Part shown: in pieces, positions 1-11,559 of the stretch
Layout: each line of letters opens with the position of its first letter
Numbering within the stretch: position 1 is the first letter of the stretch
Assembly (NCBI RefSeq): GCF_020085105.1
Contig: NC_058047.1
Coordinates: forward strand, 20,156,001 to 20,220,000
From: Siniperca chuatsi
Taxonomy: Eukaryota; Chordata; Actinopteri; Centrarchiformes; Sinipercidae
Reading direction: 5' to 3'
DNA: 64,000 nucleotides
The notes under the pieces: generated by a model
The model's database searches: none
What the model was told of the DNA's origin: nothing
Seen by the model: the letters and a program-made list of their open reading frames with translations, nothing else
Program-made: the position numbers and the translations under genes

Positions 1-83
1 AGTTATAGATCTCAAACCTTTAAGGTAATCTTGTTAATATCTGTTTTTATGCTGTGGTATGTTGAAATGTATGTGGTATGTAG

Positions 84-1482
<1,399 letters not shown>

Positions 1483-2010
1483 ATGACGCTGAGCAGTTAC
1501 AAATGTTTGTTGTTCTTATTTCAATCCATACCCACACATCGTTTTATAATTTTTAGGAAATGAATATATTATCCAAGTTAAGTATGGTTGCGGTTTCCTG
1601 TCAGAGGTTCCTTTTTGTTTGTTTTACCTTTATCTACCATGTGCTGTGTTTCAATGATATTTGCACTAGGGTAAGATGTTAATATACCAGGAATGTAAAG
1701 CAAGCGCCCACAAAATATCCGGGCAATGTGTCCTCGCCACTGTATTACTTTCCATGATGTGTAGTGCTGACTTCCTAATCACCCTCCCTGAACACCCTGA
1801 AGATCATCTCCAGTGTAATATTTATGATAAATTTAAATTCATCCTACTCATGTAAGTAGATATGTTTAAATGGTAAATATCATTTGATTCTTGTGTTTAT
1901 ATTGATTTTTTTTTTTATGTGTGCATGGTTTTCATTTGTTGCATTGATTCACTTGATAGAAATCTGCATGTTGTAACTGTACTAAATAAAAGTGCTCACC
2001 TTACAGAGTG
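1483..2010 (+). other. 3' UTR of oaz1 with polyadenylation signal
   Basis: The sequence downstream of the TAA is AT-rich and has no coding potential that I trust. The first canonical AATAAA after the stop is at 1985-1990. It is followed by T/GT-rich sequence (tggcgtctgtggtcttgtg), as expected for a cleavage region. The exact end is inferred. Confidence 0.6.
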
Positions 2011-2821
2011 GCGTCTGTGGTCTTGTGAAGTCATACAGACATGCAGCCTGTCAGAGTTAAGGTCTCAGTATGCTTTGAAGGATCTATGCCATATTATGTA
2101 TTTTCTGATCACATCTAAAGGCACACCTGGCATAATTATTGTCTATTTCGTAAAGTTAGAAAAATCTGTGGCTCAGTTCTGCTTTTGGAAAGGGTTTTCA
2201 GATGCTGTTTGATGTCTGATGAGCAGTTCCTTTGACGCATACTGAGACTTTTAGTGGCTCACTATTATAGTGAATATGATTTATTGAGAATAGTCATGGA
2301 CTAGCAAGGCAACTGTAGCACAATACTTTAAATGGTAGGTGTCTGAAACCCCTCTAAAACCTGGTTTAATAGTGTAACATAACTAACTTTCTATAACTAT
2401 TATTTAAAAAGTAAGCAACAATCAGTTTGGTATTATTTATTAAGAGTTTAAAAGTCAAAGCTATTGAAAGTGGGCTGGCAACCCACCAACTGTCATCAGA
2501 TTCTGACTCAAATGTTGCTGATTGGTGCATGGAAATGTGTGACATCACCTTTATCTAAATGAGTCCTGCCCACTTCAAACCAGTGAGGAGACCACAGAAA
2601 AAAACAGTAATACAGCTGCTGGGTGAGAAAATACATTTACAGGGCCTTCAGTGTTACAGCAACAAATATTCAATCATTCAAATGTTCAAAGTGCAGCCAT
2701 TTTTTTAGAGCAGTATTAAGAGCAGTATATGAAGATCCTAATTGTTGAAGGAAGGATGGAAACGCCATACACATTCTTAATGTATTTTTGACTCCAAATG
2801 TTCACATATTGATTATAAATG
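2011..2821. other. Spacer between convergent oaz1 and peak3, including the peak3 3' UTR
   Basis: About 0.8 kb separates the two convergent 3' ends. No coding exon is seen. On the minus strand, candidate poly(A) signals AATAAA for peak3 lie at 2441-2436 and 2285-2280. The first would give a 3' UTR of roughly 400 bases. No recognisable repeat was found. Confidence 0.45.
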
Positions 2822-5800
2822 TCAGTCCACATTCAGAGTGAGCCATAGCTGACTGGTCACGCTCACAACTGTCTCAGGGTCTGTAAATGACAGGTATTGC
2901 AGACACATACAATCCTCCCAATCCAGAACAGACTGATCCTGGATCAGCCCTCTCTCTGCCAACTTCATCACCAGCAGGGCTCGCTTGATTGTCAGCCAGT
3001 TGTGTACAATGGTTGTCACAGAGCCTCTGTGATTGAAGAGTGGGACACGTGGCCCCCAGAGGAGCACCTGAAGCATGGCCACCATGTCTGTCATCTGTGG
3101 CTCATTGCTGTCACTCTGGAGCAGAGAGGCCAGATAAAGAAGCCCCCTTCGGTATGAGGACATGGACATAGTTGGAACTGAGCCCAGAGATCTCAGGCTC
3201 TCTTGTGAGTTGAGGCAGTATTGAATTAGGGCTCTAATTTGGGATTTCATGTAGGTGAGGGGGTGAGGTACAGCAAGAGCAGATGATAGCAGGGTTATCA
3301 CTACACGAGGGGAACCGTGTGTCCTCCATAACATCTGGATCTTTCCTTTCTTCTCTGTCTTTTCCCACTCCATTTCTTCTTTCAATCTACTGGTCTTGAG
3401 ACCTTGCTTCACTTCAGAGACATCCTGTTCTAGCTTGTTTTCTCCCTCTTCCTTCTCTCCGTTGGGCCACACTAAAAAGATCTTCTGAGGTCTGAACTCA
3501 GCTGCAGTGGCACTGATGTTGCACAGATGTTGTGAGCCCATTAAGATCTGCAGCAACAGAATGCATACCTGTCTGTCATAATCCAAACAATCTGTGCTCT
3601 GCAGCAAGCTGCTATCCTGAACAAAGTCCTCTAGAGTGGCGTGTGGCAGGTCTCTCTCAATGCTAAATGAGTGTCCTTTCTGGAGGAAAGACTGAACTGA
3701 GGGCAGATTAATGTTCACAAGGTCTGTGGCATCCTCAGTGCTGCCTCCACCTGTTGGTTTAGCAGCAGTACAGTCTGACTTAAAAGGATGAGAGGGATCT
3801 TGAGTTTGTAGAATGCTGGAATCATTCTGCAGGATTCTGCTTGGGTGGAAACGAGCAATAACATCTTGTACATTGACATGCGATGGCTGGTGTTTGGTGT
3901 GGGCCGAGGAAGCTTCATCAGTCTCTTTGTGTACCTGCACAGAAAGACAGAAAACAGACACACTCATAAAACTAAAGTCATAATCAAGAAACCCTTGCCT
4001 TGCAATAGTATTTAGTGTTAGATATGAAAAACAAATCTCTTCTGGCCTTCCTGTTGCAGTTGTGACACCTGATGACAGTTCAGAGGAAGTGTTTCTGGTA
4101 CCACAAGGCAGTATCACAGTTGCCAATGTTGATAAAGATCATGTTTGCATTACTGGTTGTGCAATGTGCATACCACTTTGCTTTGGACACAATTTCAAGT
4201 GCAATGTGACTGCAAGTGAACATAGTATATCAACATATGAACATTTTAACAACATGCATTATCATACAGAACATACTGTAAACTGTGTGGAGCGAATTAA
4301 AGAGCTGTAACATTACCCTTAAACCAAGCACCCTCCCTGGGAGCTTGGGACTGTGCAGACCGTAGTAAACCGTGTCTCCGATCTGCTTTGGCTCGCTGCC
4401 CTCACACAGCAGGAAATCCTGAGGCTGGTATGAGCTTACGTGCCTCTCTGCTGCCTCTCCCTTCAGCAGGATCCTAGCCTCCACGCTCTGTGCCATACTT
4501 CTCAGAAAGAGTAAATGGTGATGCTGAATCTCCTGACAAACAACCCTCTGGTCCTCAAAGCAGCTGAAAAGGTAGGGCAGATGTTCGTCTGGGGTGTCAA
4601 AGGACAGTTGGGACAACGACAGCAAGGGGACATGACTCCCTCTGACTGGTTTAAACTCACAGAGGAGTGTCTCCTCATGGAAATAGGTGTCGGGTATAGG
4701 TGCCAGCATGTACAGGGGGTTGTCAAAGTTTTGATGGTATCTTTGCAGTGGAGACAGAGGAGAGAGTGGAGGCCCATCGGTGACAGGGAGGGAGAGGGTG
4801 CGAACTAACCTCTTCTTTGGAACAGGCGGCGGGGTGCCATCAGAGAAAAATCTCACCTGGTGTCGGGAGGGATCTGAGCAACACGGCGAGAGGGATTTAG
4901 GTCATACTTGAACAGTGAGCAAGAGCAATGAACATGCAATAGTTTGGACACACCATCTGTAGAATTACAAAGAGAGTCTGCATCCACAGTGGCAGAGAGC
5001 AGTTTGTCTGACTGAATTATCAGTCATTGTAACAGTCGGAATGTTACATGCATGTCATTGAAAGTAAAAGTTTCAGACGGTTACTTCCTCTCTTTCAGTT
5101 CTCACGGAAAGAAGAACTGAGAAGAAACAAACCACGTGTTACAGTATGTTATGTCTTTTCCCATCACACTGAGCTGCATATACGAGCTGTAGATTTTTTT
5201 TTACATTTAGTACATGCGACTACTTTCCCTCACTTGTACTCACTTCATCATTCTGTAAACCTACCGTAGCGCTGGTGTATGGGGCACCGGGCTGCATGAC
5301 AATCAGTGGGTTCAGGGAAGACATCGTTGTATGCGTAGTTTTGATGCTGGAGTCCAACAGTGCTGAGCATAACACAGTCAGACTCCACACTGGAGCGTCT
5401 GAAGGACTGACTCCTATGTAAGAGAGCAGAATAACAAAAACCTTTACCCTTCTGCCTATGCAAAATGCATAAACAGACTGCAACTATTCTCCAATGGAAA
5501 GTTTGCGAATGCAAGAAGTGTCTCTGATAGTTTGAAAAAGATTTCTGTATGTCTCTTCACAAGATCTTATGTGTTTGCTGTGGTGCATTTTACATTTAAG
5601 TGCATGCACTGCAGGACACTTGACATCACCAAATAAAGGATATGTACATGAAATATCTGTGCAATCTCCTTTTATCCCAATTAATTTGGATCTTTTAAGG
5701 AGGGTTCTGTGATTATTCGACCTAATGAAAACCCAATAAGAGAATCTGTAGAATAATTACAAACGTCTAATAAGATCTACAAGAGACAGTCAAAATATTT

Positions 5801-5881
5801 GGCTTGTTGGTCTTACCTGTGCTGTTTGACAGGCAGCACTGGCGGCTGTTCCTCCACTCTGCTGCCAGCACCAGACGCCAT
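2822..5881 (-). CDS. peak3: PEAK3 pseudokinase (PEAK family kinase 3, C19orf35 orthologue), complete four-exon gene
   Basis: PEAK3 is a catalytically dead scaffold of the PEAK1/PRAG1 family that dimerises and recruits adaptors such as CrkII, Grb2 and 14-3-3. My exons are 5881-5817, 5413-5265, 4873-4317 and 3934-2822. All junctions are GT/AG, phases agree, and 1,884 bases give 627 residues plus a stop. The start is the ATG at 5881, which reads through to the next exon in frame. Visible features: TPPPVPKK (residues 85-92), the proline-rich adaptor site of the family; RTLSLP (96-101), a 14-3-3-type site aligned with RTQSLP in human PEAK3; NPLY (123-126), a PTB-type motif; LPHATLEDFV...RQVCILLLQ, the kinase-fold E/F-helix region; and LLWGP...NWLTIKRALLVMKLAERG...LDWEDCMCLQYL, the C-terminal dimerisation (SHED) helices. 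The HRD-equivalent reads AAE (401-403) and the DFG-equivalent reads LLS. A charged insert follows about residue 417. It converges on oaz1, as in human. Confidence 0.93.
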
Positions 5882-6180
5882 CAGGAATCGACAAAGTTAC
5901 AACACAACACAAACTGCTCCTCCACCTCTCTCACACTTTACTGCTGTCGCTGAACACAGTGTATGTGAAGCTTACAGGTGGCAAACTCAGCGCCTCCCCA
6001 AAAGACTTCCCTCCTGTCAGTTACTCCCTCTGCCTCCTTCTCTCTCGTCTGTGAAGTCAATTCTCTGCTCTTGTTATCTTTTGCCCTAATCGTTTTCAGT
6101 CTGCTCTTGAGGTTGGTACCGGAAAAGTAGCATCTGTTCTGAGGGCAAAGCTGTTCTCTGAGCTAACCTCAGCCTGACAG
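5882..6180 (-). promoter_or_regulatory. Likely peak3 5' UTR and promoter region
   Basis: This is the sequence immediately upstream of the peak3 initiator ATG. It is pyrimidine-rich on the plus strand (purine-rich on the peak3 sense strand). I see no clear TATA box, and the transcription start cannot be fixed. It is assigned by position only. Confidence 0.35.
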
Positions 6181-6880
6181 AATGGGGAAGAGCAGTTATA
6201 ACAAAGCCACTTCAATTTGCACTCTTGTTTTTTTCAGTCGATCTACATTCGCCAAGTCCAGCCTCAGCATGAACTTCTCTCTTATGGATGATGCAGTTTG
6301 AGCTTTTACACATGCAATGCCCTCCTCAGGGCTTGGTGCTTGTCTGTAGAAGCTTTTGCTTTCACTGACTTTAAAAGAAAAGGTAAAATATTTAAGCAGA
6401 TAAAGACAGACATGACTTACCATGTGCATATCTTGCACAACTGGGAAATTTTGGACAAATATTTGTAGTTAGACACTTTCATTTAGTGAATGTAAATTTT
6501 GTATGCCCTATAAATGATGACATTTAAGGAACACTTATTTTAGGGAGCATTAGTCTATGAAAAATATTAAAGCCATCTACTTGTGAGGGGAGCTTTTTTA
6601 AGTAAGTAACTTTTAGTTTTATAATAATGATTTAAAAAAAGACACAGACAGCTCTTTCACTGGGAGGTCAGAGCTCAGTCCTGCTCAAAGACACTTGTCT
6701 TGTTGGTTTGGAATCACTTTTTTTTCTAGTAATAAGACTAGATTAAATCTGAGTCTGATAATTCAGACTAGGATTTAGATTTTATAATCCATATCTTAAA
6801 TTAGCGTTTTTTTCCTGCATTTTTCAAAACCCAAAGGCCAATATGAGAATAGTTTTGATGCCAAAAGTCAGGATAATCAG
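6181..6880. other. Intergenic sequence, nothing recognised
   Basis: AT-rich spacer upstream of peak3. Short open frames occur, but none has a recognisable protein motif, splice context or codon bias. No tandem repeat or tRNA-like segment was seen. Confidence 0.4.
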
Positions 6881-7220
6881 GATTTAATGACATGAAGGCT
6901 GTTATTTACAACCCAACAAGACTAAGAGACTACAGCCATGCTAGCAGCTCTGTGAGGCTGTACTTAGGTAGCAGTTCTTTGAGCTAAATGCGAACATCAG
7001 CATGCTGACATGCTCACAGTGACATTGCTAACATGCTGATGTTTAGCAGGTATAATGTTTACCATGTTTACCATCTTAATTTAATGTGTTAGCATGCTAA
7101 GATTTGCTAATTAGCACTAATCACAAAAGTACACCTGAGGCTGATGGGAATGTCATTAGTTTTGCAGGTGTTTGGTCATAAAAAAGTGAAATTCTGACCT
7201 AATGATGTTGCTGGATGAAA
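6881..7220 (-). repeat. Dispersed repeat with 'gctaacatgctgatgtttagc' type core, copy 1
   Basis: The segment holds short repeated words (gcatgctgacatgc, ttagcatgctaag) plus a core reading aacatgctgatgtttagcag, ggtataatgtttacc and accatctta. The reverse complement of this order reappears near 35,600-35,760 (taagatggtgaac, ggtaaacattatacctgct, ttagcattgtcaatgtgagca). This marks two copies of one interspersed family in opposite orientation. Boundaries are approximate and the superfamily is not assigned. Confidence 0.7.
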
Positions 7221-7936
7221 AGTCCAAAATTACAATTCAACGTGGTGGACCAATGCGACTAGCATGGCTAAAAATGCTTTTATAATCAACAAAGAAATCA
7301 AGTCTCACACCATGATACCACAAACTGACAATGTGCGAAAACCATGTGAGTATATACAACTATAGTGTCCAATTTTAGATATCATGATAGATGCAACAAC
7401 ACCTGTGTGACGCCAGTGATGCATACAAAACTCCCACACATACATGTCTAGTGCAATCATTATTTTTGCTTTTGTGCTACCTAGAGTGTATTCTTCAGGT
7501 GGAGCGTGTGCTGCTGAAGTACTCCCATCCCAGAATGACTCACACATGTTTTTCAGTATCAGTTCTGTTATATTTATACCACAACGGTCACCATCTCATT
7601 GAAAAACATGATGACAATGTGTAAACATGTGACTCACAATGAAGTGAACCCAAGTGCATTACCAAATGGAAAGCAGCCTAATAAGGAGCTGAAGAGGAGC
7701 TTTGTCATAGAACATCTGCATGTGGTGTTCAGTGGGGTGTTAAATGCTTCTCCTGCTATAAGTCAAAATGTCTGCTGCACTAAAACGATAAAACTGGTGA
7801 CAGTCATCAAGCAAGTCAAATCCAAAATATGAAGAAGCCTATTGTTGCTTTTGGGTTCAATCAATCAATACCACAGGAGAGAGTGACATTATATTTGGCT
7901 TCCAAAAGCCGGCACAACCGAGAAGGTTTGGGAAGC
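7221..7936. other. Intergenic sequence, no gene recognised
   Basis: Mixed AT-rich sequence. The open frames on both strands are short and have no family motifs. The 3' end of this stretch runs into the foldback-bearing repeat that follows. Confidence 0.35.
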
Positions 7937-8107
7937 ACTGGTAAATGAGACGGTGTAGTCCCTCATTCGTCCAGGAGTGTTCTATCGTAGAAAAGGTTTC
8001 AGTCGTATTCATCTGGACACTGTTTTCAGAATTAAACAAACGTCTTGATTCTGAAAACAGTGTCCAGATGACTACGACTGAAACCTTTTCTACGACTGGT
8101 AAATGAG
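7937..8107. repeat. Foldback (long inverted repeat) within a dispersed repeat, bounded by 13-bp direct repeats
   Basis: Arms 7985-8032 and 8048-8095 are reverse complements over 48 bp with a single mismatch (47/48), separated by a 15-base loop. The same 13-mer, actggtaaatgag, sits at 7937-7949 and 8095-8107 and frames the structure. The left arm together with the sequence before it (cctcattcgtccaggagtg) resembles, from memory, a motif scattered through fish genomes. The foldback may therefore be two abutting inverted copies of a retroelement scrap, or a template-switch product. Confidence 0.8.
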
Positions 8108-8149
8108 GTTATTTCCGGTTTGTTTGTATGCAGTCCATCAATTAGTCAA

Positions 8150-8400
8150 CAGATATATACACTGAGTTGCCAGTTTATTAGGTACACATAGCTAAAACTA
8201 ATCCAGTGTAATACAACAGCCATTGAAGGTCATCATGTTCAGTTTTTGTTGAACCTGTTTTAGAGGTGTTCATGATCATTTTAGAGGATGTGGTTTGTGG
8301 TGCTGTTGAACTGTAGTGCAATATATTGAGAGATGTTTATTTTGTTGACCCAATTTATATCATTGGGTTAGGGTCACTGAAGATAAATTAAACATAGCGT
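8150..8400. repeat. Dispersed repeat beginning near 'gccagtttattaggtacac'
   Basis: The segment contains the motif chain cagtttattaggtacac, gctaaaactaat, aatacaacagcc, gttcagtttttgttgaacc and gaggatgtggtttgtggtgctgttgaactg. I recognise this as a high-copy teleost interspersed repeat. There is no coding capacity. Ends are approximate. Confidence 0.55.
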
Positions 8401-8720
8401 CAACCTTATCCTCATGGGTACTCCTGCTTTTTTAAAGAATGCATTTAAGTGACTCAACTGTTTGTGAATTAAATGAAAGCAGAAACCATTATTTGCCTTA
8501 AAACATTAAGGTAAAATCACTTACGTCATGCACATAAACAAACAACATGGCGAGTGATTATTTATCAGATCACCTTAATCTATATTCTTGTGTTCAGGGA
8601 CTCACTCTTGTATTCTCCCTTGTCCTCCTCTTAGAGCAGAGCAATCTACGTCACAATGACATTTACCCACTACATTTCACTGTGTGGGAAAGCTGAGGCA
8701 ACAAGGACGCATTAGTTGAC

Positions 8721-8782
8721 CATCATTAAGGGCCTCTCCACTGAAGCTCTTCATATGCTAAGGAGCAAGGAGAGCTGCTTGG
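8721..8782. promoter_or_regulatory. Downstream copy of a duplicated sequence module flanking the C2CD4-like gene
   Basis: GGGCCTCTC (8730-8738) is followed, at identical spacing to the upstream copy, by TTCATATGCTAAGGAGCA (8750-8767). The same pair occurs at 10451-10459 and 10471-10488. This copy lies about 540 bases beyond the stop of the C2CD4-like gene. ATGCTAAG resembles POU/octamer-type sites, but that reading is inference. Confidence 0.6.
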
Positions 8783-9307
8783 TTTCTCTGTCTGAGGGAC
8801 AGCGCACATTCACTACTAAAGCTTACTGTGGAAACTATACAGATGTATTCAACAGGGGGCTGAATAGGAGCAGACAGCTTGAGAGGGAGTGACATGAAAG
8901 TGGTGAAGGAATTCATTAACCTTAAACACATGGCTGATGGGAAGTATTCACTCTGTCCGTTATGAGAATCTTAAAGATGACCCTCTGTGCTCCTCAACAC
9001 AAGAAACAGGAACTTATGAATAAAATAAGACCATGAAAGACTCAAATATAATACACACAACATTGCAGTAGTCTGTTTATGTTGGTTTATATTTTTAAGT
9101 GACAACAACTGGTATGTTTTTCACGAGTTTTCACAGCTCAATCGTACTGCCATACTACTGTCTATGGACACAAGGCAAAACTTCATAAAGCGATTGATGG
9201 CAAGCAGCACTTTTTTTACATGAATAAATGCACAATATAAACCAAGTTAAGTTGTATTAAAACACGTCTCCTTGGCATTGTTGCAAATCCGTCCTATGAT
9301 TTCATTC

Positions 9308-10252
9308 CTAATGGCGGGAGGTGAAGTGTTTCCTTATAACCTCGTAGAAGCGCCGCTTACTCTTGCTGTCTGGGTGTCTGGGTGTAGAAGAGGATGAAAC
9401 TGTAGCGTTGATGTAGGAGGCAGAAGAAGCTTTTATCTCCCCCTTTACTGATCTTCCTTTTTTCTGTGAGTCAATTGAGTCTTTAGACAGTCTCTTCTTG
9501 TCTCCTGACAGGTGAGAGGAGTTGCAATTGTTGTCTACTGCCCTCGTCTCTGGAGCTTTGCTAAGACAGCATGCAATCTCCTCGTCCTTGTTTAAGCGCC
9601 GTAGCCCAGCTTGGCAGAGTAGTGCCTCCTCGCTCGCCATCTGTGGGCTCTGGCTCAAGGTGATGAAGCCGTATGGGGTGGTGACTTTGGTTAGGTGTGG
9701 CAGTGAGAGCGCGGCTCTGCTGGCAGGGTCCAGGCAGTGCTGGGCATCGGTGTAGGAGCTGGGATAGGACGCCTCCCTCTGAAGAAGCGATATCCTCTGG
9801 GTAAATGGGTCTGAGACACTCCGCTCAGCCCTGCGGTCTGACAGAAGCCGACGGAAACCTGAGGATGATGTGAGCATGGAGCAGGCAGAGGAGGTAGATA
9901 AATGTGACTTTGGCTCAGTCCCAGAACTCCCTAAGCCTTCTTCTGACTCTGCACAATCCTCCTCTGTCTCTTTATCCAATGATCTTAAACTGTTCTGCAC
10001 AGACAGACTTGGTATAGTGAACTGTGGGATGCTGTCAGGTGTCAGAATATTTTGAAAAATATTCTCCCGGCTTGTCAGGGAGTCCGATCCGAGAGAACAC
10101 TTAGAGGACTTTGCACTGCTGGTAAACCATAAGAGTGCATGGATCCCTGCGCTGCTGTGCCTGCGTGCTGTGTATAAATTATCTGAAGCTTTGTTTCCCC
10201 TGCAAATAGCTTCAATGCTGAATGTCCGTGTGACTGTGTTCTTATCCATCAT
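9308..10252 (-). CDS. C2CD4-family-like protein lacking the C2 domain, single exon
   Basis: The reading frame encodes 314 residues from the ATG at 10252 (MMDKNT...) to a TAG. Two stretches match my memory of C2CD4A/B/C/D (FAM148) proteins: ILTPDSIPQFTIP (69-81) and ALSLPHLTKVTTPYGFITLS (181-200) followed by QSPQ. C2CD4A and C2CD4B are reported as nuclear, inflammation-induced factors; the family's biochemical role is poorly defined. Known members continue into a C-terminal C2 domain. Here the chain ends after a basic patch (SKSKRRFYEVIRKHFTSRH) with no C2 domain, and none is visible downstream in any frame. Residues 95-180 are Ser/Glu-rich and probably disordered. Basic clusters (DKKRLSKDS, SQKKGRS) could be nuclear-localisation signals. 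A GTG at 10279 opens the frame 9 codons earlier but is not a plausible start. A TATA box lies upstream. It could be a lineage-specific paralogue or a truncated gene kept intact. Confidence 0.7.
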   Translation of the reverse strand: MMDKNTVTRTFSIEAICRGNKASDNLYTARRHSSAGIHALLWFTSSAKSSKCSLGSDSLTSRENIFQNILTPDSIPQFTIPSLSVQNSLRSLDKETEEDCAESEEGLGSSGTEPKSHLSTSSACSMLTSSSGFRRLLSDRRAERSVSDPFTQRISLLQREASYPSSYTDAQHCLDPASRAALSLPHLTKVTTPYGFITLSQSPQMASEEALLCQAGLRRLNKDEEIACCLSKAPETRAVDNNCNSSHLSGDKKRLSKDSIDSQKKGRSVKGEIKASSASYINATVSSSSTPRHPDSKSKRRFYEVIRKHFTSRH

Positions 10253-10320
10253 TGACTGTGTTTTACTCTCTTTGCACACAGCCTTGGTTGTAGATTGGCA
10301 AGAGGAGAGATGACAAGCAG

Positions 10321-10328
10321 CTTTTATA
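10321..10328 (-). promoter_or_regulatory. TATA box of the C2CD4-like gene
   Basis: The minus strand reads TATAAAAG at 10328-10321, a consensus TATA box. It would place the transcription start near 10295-10300 and leave a 5' UTR of about 45 bases before the ATG at 10252. The spacing fits a tightly inducible, single-exon gene. Confidence 0.65.
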
Positions 10329-10441
10329 CTATTCTACTTCCCAAATTTTGTCCTCCATCAAATGCATCAACAGATGCGTAAATGTGACGAAAGCCAGAGG
10401 CGGAAATGGTTACCAATTAGGGAGCTTGTCAAGTATGGAAG

Positions 10442-10503
10442 CATAATGACGGGCCTCTCTCTTAAACCTGTTCATATGCTAAGGAGCAGACGGAGATTTT
10501 TGG
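10442..10503 (-). promoter_or_regulatory. Upstream copy of the duplicated module, in the proximal promoter of the C2CD4-like gene
   Basis: GGGCCTCTC (10451-10459) and TTCATATGCTAAGGAGCA (10471-10488) repeat the pair found at 8730-8767, with an identical 20-base offset. Partial matches extend into both flanks. The copy sits about 120-160 bases upstream of the TATA box, as expected for a promoter-proximal control element. Confidence 0.6.
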
Positions 10504-10558
10504 GAACTAACCACTCTACTTGTCATGGTTAAATGATTTCAGTCTACTTTTCTGTGTG

Positions 10559-10860
10559 CAGTAGGGCTTTAACTATTGACTATTTTCATTGGCGATGAAT
10601 CTGCTGATTATTTTCTCAGTTAATTAATTGTTGTCCGAAAATGGTGAATAATGCCCATTGCACCTTCCTAAAGCTGAGGATGACGTCTTCAAATTGTTTG
10701 TTTTGTCCAACCAAAAACAGCAAATCTGCACAACTGAGAAGCTGGAACTTGGGAATCTTTGGCATTTTTGTTTGAAAAAGACTTAAACCTAAACTTAAAA
10801 TAGTTACTGTTGAATTTTCTGTTAATCGATGAATTGACCTCTCTAATGTGCAGCAGGACA
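10559..10860 (+). repeat. Dispersed DNA repeat ('attgactattttcattggcgatgaat' family), copy 1
   Basis: The segment begins near agggctttaactattgac and contains gacgtcttcaaattgtttg, gcaaatctgcacaactgagaagctgg, tttggcatttttg and a tail gttaatcgatgaattg. The same order is found reversed at about 23,645-23,975. I recognise this as a very common percomorph interspersed repeat. It is noncoding; the short minus-strand open frames here are repeat artefacts. Confidence 0.65.
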
Positions 10861-11559
10861 CACATCACTGTGTAACTCTGCATGACACAACAGCACAAAC
10901 GTTTTATTCTCTCAGGAAGAAAACACCTTATTATGCATGAGCTCTCACAAAATTATAGACTCATTTGGAAGTTTTTTATAAATCTCAAATAAAGAGTTGA
11001 AGCCTGCAACCTAATAATGCTATACACATACACAATATGTACAGTTCTCTGCTCACACTTTTAGTTTCAGTTTTTTGAATCGTTCACATATTTCACCATA
11101 TTTGGAGATACATGGTTTTTGTGGACAGGAGGGTTATGAAAAGTTATAATCTGAAAAGTAACTAGTAACTAAAGCTGTCAGACAAACATATCTAACCTGA
11201 AACTATATAAACTATAAATAAATGCTGTTTAATAATTATGTAAATCTTCAAGATTTAAAATTTCATTTCACAAAAATGCAAAACATACTTTGAACAGTTA
11301 GTTTAGCATAATCAGATATTTCCCACTCCCTCTAAACTGTTTGAATACTAAAACACAGATATTTTCCCCCTCTGGTAGTGCTACAGAACACTGTATGCCA
11401 AAACAACCAGACACAAGAACAGTTTCTTATGGACAGTTAGTCATATAGTGTCAATAAAACTCTAACACCAAAACATCCACTTACTTCCGTTATAGATTAT
11501 ATTTTTACAATTTAAAATGTACCATTTTTAACATACCATCATGCACTGTCACTATAAAT

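Noticed and set aside
2897..3157. 86-codon plus-strand frame over the last peak3 exon
   Set aside because: Antisense shadow of the peak3 C-terminal helices.
5265..5324. Alternative peak3 start at the ATG at 5324 (MSSLNPLIV...)
   Set aside because: It would need the weaker cag|GTGAGA acceptor at 4856. The other frame joins exon 5881-5817 in phase and uses the better pyrimidine-rich acceptor ttgctcag at 4874, so the longer model is preferred.
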